DNA of 64,000 nt from Gigaspora margarita. Its lineage: Eukaryota; Glomeromycota; Glomeromycetes; Diversisporales; Gigasporaceae. Of the stretch, positions 34,690 to 45,058 are shown piece after piece. The notes below the pieces were generated by a model. It saw nothing but the letters and a program-made list of their open reading frames with translations. It was not told the origin of the DNA and searched no databases. How positions within the stretch are numbered: the stretch's first letter is position 1; every line of letters begins with the position of its first letter. Location of the stretch: contig WTPW01000072.1 of assembly GCA_009809945.1 (NCBI GenBank), forward strand, positions 431,492-495,491. Direction: 5' to 3'. The position numbers and the translations under genes were made by a program.

Positions 34690-35480
34690 TGTATCATTTT
34701 TGTGCAATTTGCAATTCTGTTCTAAGCATTTCTTTTACCTTTTGCCATTTCTCAGCTTTGTTCAATACAGATGGGACCAAGAAGTAATATAGTAAATGTA
34801 AGTCAAAGTGTGGATAAAATCTATAATTAGCGAGAAATAGTGTAGTTTTTGTAGAAGAGTGTACCAAGTTGTTATAAGCAAATTCAGCCAAAGAAAGCAA
34901 ATTGATCCAGTTATCTTGATAGTAGTTTATTGTACACCTCAAATATTGTTCCAATACTTGGTTGACTCTTTTGCTTTAACTATCTGTCTGAGGATAGTAT
35001 GCTAAAGATAGGTTGGTTCAGGCACCCAGTAATTGAATAGACATTTTCAAAACTCGAAAGCAAATTGGGGTCCTCAGTCTGATACTATATTTGCTGGGAC
35101 TCATGAAGCTGAATTACTTCTTTAATTACTAATTGTGCCATTTTTTCAGTATTATACTTTTATTATACACTATAAAATGTGCCATTTTGGACAATTTATC
35201 CACAACTACTAAAATTGAATCGAAATTAGATGATAAAGGTAAGTTGGTAATAAAATCCATAGAGATAGACTGCCATTGCTTAGTAAGTACAGGCAACAGC
35301 TTCAGAAGTCCCTGGGATCGTTGTCTAGTACTCTTGGCTCTTGTACAAGTATTACAGAATTTGATGTATTCCTTTATAAAAGATCTGAGCCTTGGTCACC
35401 ATAATCTTGTAATACTAATTTTACAGTTTTTGCCACTCTGAAATGACAAGCTAATTTTGAATTATGCCTTTTTTGTAGAA
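34690..35480 (-). pseudogene. Integrase core of the gypsy element, inactive
   Basis: Pieces in order: FCNTCTRAKSTRQ (zinc-finger end, about 35350), SISMDFITNLPLSSNFDSIL and VVVDKLSKMAHF (first catalytic Asp in MDF, about 35260-35180), a decayed VSDxGPQFAFEF (about 35080-35045), and RVNQVLEQYLRCTINYYQDN, then AEFAYNNLVHSSTKTT (34975-34850). In the third catalytic segment, where TDGQTERVNQ is expected, there are a stop and SKRVNQ, so the catalytic Glu is Lys. Dead. Confidence 0.75.
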
Positions 35481-35829
35481 CCTCCAACTTCTCTGGAGTT
35501 AGTAGTACATATAGTAACCCTTCTTTAAATAAAAGCTCTTCTTTATATTAAAATCTATGATAGTTGGAGCGATGTTTTATAGCATGATTAATGAATTTTG
35601 GGCCAATAGGTCTGTGGCCAATTGTATACATATATGATCTCTCAGGTACATATCAACTGGAGTTACAAAGGTGGCAGCTAAATGAAAATGTTTATCTTTT
35701 AATAAAATGGTATGCTATTGGGCCACTATCTTGTCACAGTCCAAAGATTGGTAATCTAGTTTTTGTAACAGATCACTGGACTTCCTCTAATCTCTTCCTG
35801 CTGAAAAATAATTTTAAAATCATAATTAG

Positions 35830-36960
35830 AGAGGAATAGGGACCACTGGGCTTGACATCAACTAAGGATCTTAGCAATAGTAAAATACTCTAAGTTTTTG
35901 TAGTTGCAATATATAATAATTTGGTATTGAGCCTCTTCAAGATAATGCTGCTATCATTTCAGTACTGTTATTATAGCTAATAGTTCTTTATCATGGATGT
36001 TATAATTAATTTCAGCTAGAGTGAACTTGCGAGAGTGATAGGCAATAGGGTGAAGAGCTTCCTCTTGGTACTAAGATAATATTGCACTAAGGACATAGTC
36101 TGAAGCATCATCTCCAAGTAATAAGGTTTTGAAGGGTTAGCTTGAACCAAAATTGGGGCAGAAGTAAAGGCTGTTTTCAGGAAATTGAATATCTGTTGGG
36201 CAAAGGAAGGCCAATAAAAATCTTTTGGTTTTTTCTTAGGTTTCTTGGTTAAATTTGTCAAAGAGGTGACTAATTGAGCATAACCCTTGACAAAATGCTG
36301 ATAATAGTTGGCAAACCCCAAAAAATGTTGTACTTTGCAAAGTGATGCTAGAAAAGGCCAAGAGAGTAGGTCTTGACCTTAGTAGGGCCCATCTGGATTC
36401 CTCAGAGCCCAAAAACTCTATGGTCATTTTATCAAATTCGCATTTTTCTAATTTTGCAAATAAGCTATATTTTTGTAGGCATTGCAGAACCAACTGAACA
36501 TAGTGATCATAGTCTTCCTGATTTGGTAAATAAACTAGAATTCATTCAGGTAAATTATGATGACCTATCTAAAAATTCATGAAAGATGCCATTCATAAGG
36601 TGCTGAAATACTGCTAGGGAATTTGTGAGGCCAAAGGGCATAACCAAGTATTTAAAATAACCGTAATAAGTACAAAAAGCTATTTTCCATTCATCTCCTG
36701 GCCTTATATGAACTAAATTATATGCACCTCTGAGATCTATTTTTGTAAAGTCTTAAGCAAAAGAAAGTCAGTTTAGCAATTCTGGGATTAGAGAAAGTAA
36801 GTACCAATTCTTGACTATAATGCGGTTTAAACCTCTATAATCAATATATATACATAGTGTTCTATCATTTTTCTTGATAAAGAGGATAGATGCTCCTGCT
36901 AGAGAGCTTGAATATTTAATAAACCCTTTCTCCAAGTTCTTTTCTATATACATTTTCAGT
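35830..36960 (-). pseudogene. Reverse transcriptase and RNase H of the gypsy element, inactive
   Basis: RT begins MYIEKNLEKGFIKYSSS (36953), then ILFIKKNDRTLCIYIDYRGL and a second-frame [19 protein letters not shown] (about 36750-36695). The YLDD box is destroyed and reads LPE-stop near 36530. The thumb (LQCLQKYSLFAKLEKCEF, about 36480-36430) and the connection (GFANYYQHFVKGYAQLVTSL, about 36320) follow. RNase H-like sequence runs to about 35880 (INYNIHDKELLAII, about 36000) with stops. Several frames are used, so it is dead. Confidence 0.78.
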
Positions 36961-37378
36961 TCTGCTAGCTCATGTAAGGATAATTCATAGATAGGTTCCT
37001 ATAAAAGTTGTTTATCAGGTAATAATTCAATAGCAGAATCATACTAGCAATTTTTAGGTAGTTTACTAGCTTTCTTTTTGCTAAAAACCTCTTAAAATTC
37101 ATGGTATTTTGCTGGAATCATTGATATAGGAGGAGATAAAACTAAGTTATTTGCTAATGTGTCAAAAATTCAAACCATATTCATTTTTCTTCAGGTATTG
37201 AATATGTTCTAGATGATGATGACCTTAACACATGAGTCACATAGCTTGGGTCAGAAAAGGTAATAGAATGTTCCTACCAGTTGATATAAGGGTTATGCAA
37301 GACTAACCAGAGTGAACCTAGGATCATCTTATAATGTGATAAAGAAATAAGATTAAAAAATAACTTCTCATAGTGGTT

Positions 37379-37564
37379 TTAAAAATGTAAAAGCATTGGT
37401 GCTATTTCATATATAACTGCACCTAAAGAAATTTCACATCTGTCAATGACTTCTACAGGCAATGGAGTCTGTTTCTTAATTATGAGTAGGTTATATTTTA
37501 AAGCTAGATTAATATCTATAAAGCATGAAGAAGCACCAGAATTAACTAATACTTGTACTTTCAA
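37379..37564 (-). pseudogene. Retropepsin of the gypsy element, catalytic Asp lost
   Basis: The segment VQVLVNSGASSCFIDINLAL has the retropepsin active-site loop with NSGAS in place of DSGAS, a D-to-N change attributable to one G-to-A mutation. The downstream PLPVEVIDRCEISLGAV fits the body of the protease domain. Confidence 0.7.
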
Positions 37565-37739
37565 CTGAGGTCCATTAGGTAATTGTAGGTAAAGTTCTGG
37601 CGTAAATATGATTGCAGGTCCTGTTGTCGATTACCTTCTAGGGGAAGAGTCAAAGTTATAATCCAGTCAGAGCCCCTTTACTGCAACTAAGATACCCTTT
37701 TTTGCTGACAAATTATCTGTGACTGCTGCATCAACCTGA

Positions 37740-38310
37740 AAAACTCGCTGCATTTGCTGGGACAACTTCTTGCAATGTGCCTCAGCTCACCGCAGTATAA
37801 ACAAAGATTGTTTATACAACATTAGTTTTTTTTTTCTTGTCAAAGGCTTGAATCTAACAGCATCTATTTGCATAGAGTCCTTAGGCAAAGGAGAGATGTT
37901 AACAATTGGTGATTGAGTTCTTCGATTAGTAGCATCATACTGGCACTCTTGTTTATACTCAAATAACCAGTTATCACACCTAATGGCTTTAGAAATTGCA
38001 TAATTTAAGAACGTAGAGTTCTTCAAGGTAAGTAATAAGTCTTTTACTTTACTATGAAGCCCTGTACTACTAGAGCTGCCTCTCCCCAATCCAAATCACC
38101 TACTATCTGTCTAAATTTGGAAGCATACTTGAGGCTGCTCTAGAGCTCTGAGTAAGTTTTTTTATCTTATTGGTAGCCATTCTAGATTTATTAGCATTGC
38201 CAAAAGTCTCTTTAAACTCTTTAAGTAATGCTTCAAAATCTTCTAATAGTGAAGATTGTTTCTTAAGAAGGAGTAAAAACCAAGCTATAGCAGAACCTGT
38301 TAGCAAACTT
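37740..38310 (-). pseudogene. Gag with CCHC zinc knuckle of the gypsy element
   Basis: The capsid-like part (LTGSAIAWFLLLLKKQSSLL, then FKETFGNANKSRMATNKIKK) is followed by a second piece with KVKDLLLTLKNSTFLNYAIS and CDNWLFEYKQECQYD. An intact CCHC knuckle (CLYCGELRHIARSC, about 37761-37803) lies in a different frame from the piece before it, so at least one frameshift near 37825 separates them. Confidence 0.75.
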
Positions 38311-38897
38311 CCAAGCAGGCCTACTCAAGTTCAGTTATCTGAATAACAGATTGGTTGCATCTGGATAACAAGCTGAACTTGGTTTATGAACTCTCAGAAT
38401 TTACTTCTGGTACCATCAAACTTATTTGGAAGGCTCACTTTAGGTTCCTTATAGGGGGATTTTAACCCTATCTGGGGCCTTAAATTTTTTAAGAGTGTTT
38501 TTAAGTTCCATATTTTCATAATAAAGCATTTGACAGTCCAACTAGAGTTGATTTAAGGCTGTCACTATGGCATTGAGATAAGGTTGTTCATCTACTATAC
38601 TAACTCTTGAAGAAATATGGATCAAAATGGAACTTGTAAAAATGATTCCTCAACTGTAATAGGGATACATGAACTAGAATAGATATTTTCTGTTGTTTAA
38701 TTGATTGATGATTATTATTATATATTTATTTTATTATATATATACATAAATATATTTTTTTTTAATTACTTATTATTTATGATATATAATTTATAGAGCA
38801 ACACAACCCAGTTTCTTAGACAAGGCAAGAACAAAAGTACTTTGAGTAATCTGCTGTAGGTTACAAAGATCTAAACTGGGTATTAGTTTGTACAAAC

Positions 38898-39254
38898 TAT
38901 CACAACTCTAATCAGCAAGACAATTTTTATTAATACAAGATAAGCAATGTTTATTGTTATTGTACAGACTAGATTATTACAAAAAGATTTGTACAAGTTT
39001 ATATACTTGTATATTATGCAAAATACTATGACTAATACTAACTCTATATACATAACGCTATTTCACTATATTATTTATATGCTTGATCGTAAACTGACTA
39101 TGATGGTATCTCTTTTGAATCGATGATTTTATACTTGAATCATAGCTCAATTACAGTACCATATTGTAGTTGTCACAAGCTTGATCACAGCACTATGTCA
39201 TGGGTTTCGAGGTCACAGTACTGCATCTCAGGTTTCAAAATTAAGTTCATTACA
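38898..39254 (-). repeat. 5' LTR of the chromovirus
   Basis: 357 bp, colinear with 33784-34144. Many differences are transitions, with TG in one copy facing CA in the other, or CG retained in one. Confidence 0.85.
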
Positions 39255-39259
39255 ATTAT

Positions 39260-39450
39260 AGAATATCTATTTGTATAAGAATCATAACTAGAACTATAAC
39301 CTAGAAGATTATAAATGTTAGCAACTACTTGCTCATTAGAATCAGTTTTGACTTGCCTTGTTATTAATATAAGGATGCTTTAAGAAATGTGTTAAGATAA
39401 TGAACTAGATTTTGAAAAATCACGAGGACAATAAGGATATTGCCAACACA
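39260..39450 (-). pseudogene. Possible N-terminal piece of the Plavaka-like gene beyond the gypsy insertion
   Basis: The minus strand reads QVKTDSNEQVVANIYNLLGY, then SSSYDSYTNRYS, up to the gypsy TSD. This has protein-like composition and sits where the interrupted Plavaka-like gene would resume. The link is by position only. Confidence 0.3.
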
Positions 39451-39454
39451 TTTT

Positions 39455-39800
39455 GAAAAAAAATAGAGACAGAAAAGTAGAAAAGTATAAAGAGAAAGAA
39501 AGTAAAAAAGTAAAAGAAAATAGAAAAAATAGGGAAAAGAAAGCAAATAAGAGAAAGAGAGAAAAAGTGAATAAGAATGGTTAAAAGGTGAAAAAATGAA
39601 AGAGAATAAAAATATGAAAGCAAAAAAAAGTAAAATAAATGAAAGGAAATAAAAAAAGCAAATGAGAGAATGAAAAAAAAGAAATAAAAGCAAAATGTGT
39701 AAATAAATAAATAAAAGGATAGAAAGATCAAAAGATAAAAGATGAAACTGAAAATAATAATATTAAGCAAAATTAAGAGAAGGAAAAAGAAATAAAATAA
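39455..39800. repeat. Purine-rich (GA/A) tract
   Basis: About 350 bp of plus strand almost entirely A and G with occasional T ('agaaagaaagtaaaaaag'). The two long minus-strand hydrophobic open frames here (F, L, S, Y only) are translation of this low-complexity DNA and are not genes. Confidence 0.75.
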
Positions 39801-40809
39801 GAAAATAAAGAGTGCTAGGACACCAGAACCTAGACTGGATTCTGTTCCTCAAATTTAAAAGAGAAGGGTAAATGACAAATAATAAAAAGTAAAAAAAAAG
39901 GATATTGAATTAAATGATTATCAATTATAAAGAATCAAAGAAAAAAAGTCCATAAGAATGTCTAAAGGATAATATTCAGAGAATTTGCTTTGTATTTGTT
40001 GGTATTTATATCGATTTATATTGATTTAAATCAATTTAACTTTATTTTTCAAACCAATTTTATATACAAAAAATATTGCAAACAACTAGCATCATATTAT
40101 GTGTGACCTAATTATGCAACATTAAATGAGATCTGCCAAAAAAACCTGAGCTATCAGGTTTTCAATTATCTTTTGTAATTGATATAATTAATTTAATTTA
40201 TTATCTAATAAATAAATTAATTATATCCATTATAAAATATAATTGAAAGATAGCTCTTACTCCTACCTTCCCTTTATTTTTATAAAATTGTATATAAATA
40301 TATGTAGTTATTATTTGAATAAATAAAGAGTAGAGGATAGACCTCATTGTATAAAATATATATATATATATATAATTGAAAGCCTGATAATGCAAGTTTT
40401 CTCATAAAACATAGTTATACGAGAAATCTTATTACATATACAATAATCAAAACAACAAATAAGTATCTTTCAAAATTTTTTCATTACATTTTTATCATTC
40501 AATTTTTTTAATTAGTATGTTTTTTATCATTACATGTTATAATTTTTTATTTTTTCCTGCTTACAAATAAGTAAGTATCTTTTTTTTTTCTTCTGGTTAT
40601 TTTCATTATTATATTTTAATTTTTTTCCTGCTTATAAATGCCTTTACAATTATATAAATACTATGAATTTTCTAGTATTTGAAGGTAAAACATTTTTGAA
40701 ACACTTTTTTGTAATTTTGAAACAATGAAAAGTACAAAAAACTTATCTTTCACTACTTCTAATACACCATATAACAGTCATATGACATGTCAGATAAAAA
40801 TAGGCCAAA
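39801..40809. other. AT-rich intergenic DNA, no gene seen
   Basis: A TA microsatellite at about 40353-40375 and T-rich stretches. No inverted ends or coding character. Confidence 0.45.
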
Positions 40810-41159
40810 TGTTATCTATAATAAAAATTATAATAAAAACATGAATTTACTATAAACTTCAAGCTAAAGATTATTTTTATTTTCAAATTAAAATTAAAAT
40901 TTTCAGAAATATAGGGCAAGAGGAGGAAAAAAAGTTGGTACAAAAATCAGATCAAAATTTTGCCAATTTTGCACAATTTCAAAATGCAACTTTGTCAAAA
41001 ATAAATATTTACTAATTTTAAAATAGCAAATAGGGTGTTATTTTATGGAGACATGTCGCCATGGCGACCCCATGATCAGCCAATCAAAAGTGATCACGTG
41101 GTCGGCTTTTTTTTAATTTTTTTTTTAATTTTTTTTTATTTAATTTTTTATTGTTTTTT

Positions 41160-41234
41160 TTTTTTTTAAGTTTTTATTAATTTAATTTTTTTTTTTAAGT
41201 TTTTATTAATTTAATTTTTTTTTTTAAGTTTTTA
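41160..41234. repeat. T-rich tandem repeat at the left edge of the gap
   Basis: Units of about 31 bp ('aagtttttattaatttaattt...') repeated up to the first N; collapse of this array probably caused the gap. Confidence 0.7.
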
Positions 41235-41764
41235 NNNNNNNNNNNNNNNNNNNNNNNNNNNNNNNNNNNNNNNNNNNNNNNNNNNNNNNNNNNNNNNNNN
41301 NNNNNNNNNNNNNNNNNNNNNNNNNNNNNNNNNNNNNNNNNNNNNNNNNNNNNNNNNNNNNNNNNNNNNNNNNNNNNNNNNNNNNNNNNNNNNNNNNNNN
41401 NNNNNNNNNNNNNNNNNNNNNNNNNNNNNNNNNNNNNNNNNNNNNNNNNNNNNNNNNNNNNNNNNNNNNNNNNNNNNNNNNNNNNNNNNNNNNNNNNNNN
41501 NNNNNNNNNNNNNNNNNNNNNNNNNNNNNNNNNNNNNNNNNNNNNNNNNNNNNNNNNNNNNNNNNNNNNNNNNNNNNNNNNNNNNNNNNNNNNNNNNNNN
41601 NNNNNNNNNNNNNNNNNNNNNNNNNNNNNNNNNNNNNNNNNNNNNNNNNNNNNNNNNNNNNNNNNNNNNNNNNNNNNNNNNNNNNNNNNNNNNNNNNNNN
41701 NNNNNNNNNNNNNNNNNNNNNNNNNNNNNNNNNNNNNNNNNNNNNNNNNNNNNNNNNNNNNNNN
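41235..41764. other. Assembly gap (530 N)
   Basis: All bases are N. Any open frame running through it is meaningless. Confidence 0.99.
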
Positions 41765-42165
41765 AAAATGACAAAATTACCCACCAAAAAATGACGAAGA
41801 AGAAAACGAAGAAGAAAAACTACCAAAGAACTTACCAGAAGAACCCACCGAAAACGACGAAGAACCACCGAAAATTGGCGAAGAGACAAAAAATGAACCC
41901 ACCGCAAAACGACAAAATCACCCACCGAAAAACAACGAGAAAAAATGACAAAATCCACAAAAGAGCCCACCGAAAACGATGAAGAACCACCGAAGAACTT
42001 ACCGGAAGAACCCACCGAATATTGACAAGAAGAATCCATCGAAAGACTACAAACCTCCAGAAAGAACTACCGAAAAGAGGCTCCAACGACGACGACTCCA
42101 ACGGCGACTCCAGCGACGAATCCAGCAATGACTCCAGCGACGACTCCAGCGACAACAAGATATAA
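41765..42165. repeat. GC-rich degenerate repeat inside the nested transposon
   Basis: The plus strand repeats 'gaagaacccaccgaaaacgacgaagaa'-like units (about 41790-42060), then 'gactccagcgac' units (about 42085-42150). All three plus frames are partly open, giving K/N/P/R-rich, S/D/N-rich or T/P-rich products. The minus strand gives S/L/V/F-rich products. CpG is frequent, unlike the surroundings. It may be a captured coding repeat or a minisatellite; no frame is favoured. Confidence 0.6.
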
Positions 42166-43126
42166 ACGACTAAAGAAAAAAAATATTCGCGTTAAAAAAA
42201 TTTAAAAAAAAAAAATAAAAAAAAATAATCGCGTTAAAAAAAATTTAAAAAAAAAAAAAACAGATCATTTATATGATCGTCAATCTTAAAAATGATTGGC
42301 CGATCATATGATCATATGTGGGGGTCGCTATAGCGTCATGTCGCCAATGATATTTTTCCTAGCAAATATATGTAAAATTATACTCTGAACAACTTTACTT
42401 AGGAGCTAGAAGTAGGTTACCTTGTAAGAAAAATAGGTTATTTATGTACTAAAGTTAAAATTTATTATTTTTCATAAAAAACTTTTTTCTTATTAGGTAA
42501 CCTACTTTGGCTCTTAAGAAAAGTTGTTTGGCATGTAATTTTACTCACAGATAAGATCAAAATGTGCTTTCTCAGACATTTTTATAAGTGAAAAATGGTT
42601 TAAAGTTGGAAAAAAAATTTTTTTCTTTTAAAAATTTTTTTCAACTTTAAACTTATTTTTCACTTATAAAAAGGTTTGAGAAAGTGCATTTTAACTTTAA
42701 ACATTAGTAAAATTACATGCTGAACAACTTTTCTTAAGAGCCAAAGTAGGTTACCTAATAAGAAAAAAGTTTTATTATGAAATACAATAAAATTTTAACT
42801 TTAGTACTTAGATAACCCATTTTTCTTACAAGGTAACCTACTTCTAGCTCCTAAGTAAAGTTGTTCAGATTATAATTTTACATATATTTGCTATTTTAAA
42901 ATTAGTAAATATTTATTTTTGCCAAAGTTGCATTTTGAAATTGTACAAAATTGGCAAAATTTTGATCTGATTTTTGTACCACATTTTTCTCCTCCTCTTG
43001 TTTTATATTTCTGAAAATTTTAATTTTAAGTTAATTTGTAAAGTGAAAATAATCTTCAGCTTGAAGTTTATAGTAAATTCATATATTTTTATTATAGATG
43101 TTAATCAAAACAACATATCATATCGT

Positions 43127-44960
43127 ATGACTGATAATAATGAACCACCTTGAACTGTTTGTTCTTAATTAGATTATAATATATTATATAATATTCTAAC
43201 CCTAAACAACAATTTCTAAATGTTTATTCTCAATCAGTTTCTTATAATGCCTCTAATTCTTAACAAACACCTCATACTTTTTATCTTCAACTATTTCAAT
43301 CAGTTTCTAATACACTATATAATTCTAATTATCCTCAACGAACATCTAATAATACTAACCCTCAAAAACAACCTTATAATACTTATTTGATAATTATAAT
43401 TTATCATCAGAAAGTATTTTAAGCATACAAAGCATTTTCTCCAAAATGAGTAGAAAAAGTCTCCAACAACAAATGTCTCAACAATACTCTTGCCAATTCT
43501 CTCATTAACAATCTCATTAACAATCTTGTCAACCTTCTCAAGCATTCTCACTTTTTTGCTATGAATCCCAAAATAACAATAGAAATCATTCCTTACTATA
43601 ACATTTATCTAATCCAGAACATTGAGAAAGATTATATAAAAGATCAACCAATCAAGGAAGATCATATGAAAAATCAACTAATCAAGATGAACCATGTAAT
43701 TGTGATGGTAAAATTTAATACATGATATATATGCTTTTTTTTTTTTCTTTGAATAGAAACCTTGTTTTTATAAAACAAAAAAATAACAAAATCATTTCTA
43801 CTACTGCTACTGCCAAAAGTTTGGAAAGCTCTATACCCAAAATTAGTAGCTATATTTATTACTCAAATAGCTCAATAAAAATGTTTGAAAAATAAAAGCC
43901 AAACTAAAGAGAAAAAGAGATGAGCAAGAAAATAAACTCTCCCCATAAGTGATGGACATAAGTGAATTACTTTCTGAATATTTTTTTTATATTGAATATA
44001 TTTATTGTAAATATTTTTTTATATTTTTTTATTTTAAAGGTGATATATAATAGCATTGTAAAACATTTATTTCTACTATGTTTGCCCAAACTAGAGTGTT
44101 CTGAAGAAGGCGATAAAGAGCTACTGTGAGAAGAAATTCCTGATTTTATGTGAAGTATGAGTTCTAATCAGTTTATATACTGTTTTCATAGTGAATAGTA
44201 TCATATAATACATTATTAATTAATAATATATAATTTTTAATCTTATTTTATTGATCACTAATGATAACAATTAATATTATTATCTTTTCATTATGTATTA
44301 ATTACTATTTTAATCATTCTAATTTAATAAATTTGTGATAATAGATCTTACAAAAAATGAAGAATAATTGAGGTGCAGCATTGCAGAGTGTTGGATCAAT
44401 GATGTGAAAAGTTTTTGGCTCAGAACAATTGCTCTTCTTGAAAAGCAATACCAAGGCCTCCATAATTGTAAAATAGAAAGAAATTCAAAAATAGGCAAGT
44501 GTCATTGCTTATTGTTAGAAACAAATGTGTTTTGGATCTTTGCAATAGTAAGGGCTACATTTTTAGATATTACAGTTCCCACCCTAACAAGTAAATACTG
44601 TGCTTTTGCACTACTGGTATGTGACATATTGAAATCCAAAAGTATTACATATGATGAGAAAAATATAAAACATTGTATAGAGAAGTATCTTGTATATATT
44701 TACTATTTTCTTTATTTCTTTATTGTATAATATTTTAAACAATACTAATATTTTAATAAATATAGAATAATTTTAATAACAGTGGTCCATCATTTAATTT
44801 ATCTGAAATAATTATAAATAATAAATCAGAGGTCTAGCACCCCTTTGATTCATATCAAAATACTCCCAAATTAGAATCTATAGTATCTATAACTTCTTTT
44901 CAGGGTCTTTTACAAAAAGAATTGGATGATTTGTTTGGGGTTGATAATTATAATAATTAG
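43127..44960 (+). pseudogene. Decayed multi-exon gene with Q/N/S-rich N-terminus, unknown function
   Basis: Starts MTDNNEPP. The first part is rich in Q, N, S and Y (SNTLYNSNYPQRTSNNTNPQ; KSLQQQMSQQYSCQFSH) and probably disordered. Later parts read VKHLFLLCLPKLECSEEGDK (about 44060-44130), then a compact domain, AECWINDVKSFWLRTIALLE with ETNVFWIFAIVRATFLDITV and KYCAFALLVCDIL (44380-44640). The C-terminus is GPSFNLSEIIINNKS...GLLQKELDDLFGVDNYNN ending in TAG at 44958-44960. Non-coding gaps between parts have GT...AG edges (best: 44687-44782). Several stops look like CAA-to-TAA or CGA-to-TGA changes. An A-tailed minus-strand insertion (poly-T at 43735-43746) lies in the first intron. I do not recognise the family. 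Confidence 0.45.
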
Positions 44961-45058
44961 TTTAGTTTAATTAGTCATATTCATTGTATGTAATTTAGTG
45001 ATATGTATTTTTTTAAATTAATAAAATTCAAATTGCATTTGTCTGTATTATAAAAAAT

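Larger units (their letters stand above)
33784..39254 (-). mobile_element. Ty3/gypsy chromovirus, full length but dead
   Basis: The complete layout of an LTR retrotransposon in minus orientation: 5' LTR 38898-39254, gag, protease, RT, RNase H, integrase, chromodomain, 3' LTR 33784-34144, with an exact 5-bp TSD ATTAT at 33779-33783 and 39255-39259. The length is 5.47 kb. Each enzyme carries stops, frameshifts or lost catalytic residues (see the parts). The LTRs differ at many sites, often TG against CA. The primer-binding region (plus strand, just left of 38898) was not matched to a tRNA; a short purine stretch near 34145-34165 may be the polypurine tract. Confidence 0.88.
41033..42359. mobile_element. 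Transposon nested in FB1, 9-bp TSD, carrying GC-rich repeats
   Basis: Flanked by exact 9-bp TAGCAAATA at 41024-41032 and 42360-42368. The matching arm of FB1 near 42890 shows the uninterrupted target. The ends contain inverted blocks around gacatgtcgcc...gcgacccc and (reverse complement) gcgacatgacgc...gcgaccccc, plus 'ggccgatcat'-type blocks. A 9-bp duplication suggests a Mutator-like element. The interior has T-rich ends, an unsequenced gap (41235-41764) and a GC-rich repeat (41765-42165). No transposase is recognised in the sequenced part. Confidence 0.65.
40815..43098. mobile_element. Fold-back element FB1 with a nested transposon
   Basis: The outer arms begin TCTATAATAAAAATTATAAT and close with the inverse ending ATTATAGA. 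The right part (42360-43098) is itself a long hairpin centred near 42629 (…gttggaaaaaaaattttttt… mirrored by …ttttttcaactttaaac…). Putative 5-bp TSD TGTTA at 40810-40814 and 43099-43103. A second transposon (41033-42359) is inserted in the left arm. Without it the element is about 950 bp and nearly all inverted repeat. Related to FB2 at 50251-51943 across both arms. No ORF. Confidence 0.75.

Noticed and set aside
39364..39770. Two minus-strand hydrophobic open frames of 109 and 116 codons (membrane protein?)
   Set aside because: They translate a purine-rich low-complexity tract; only F, L, S, Y and I occur and two frames are open at once.
41224..42039. Long open frames on the minus strand at 41224-42039 and 41232-41774
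   Set aside because: They run mostly through the N gap and translate to X; only flanking low-complexity sequence is real.
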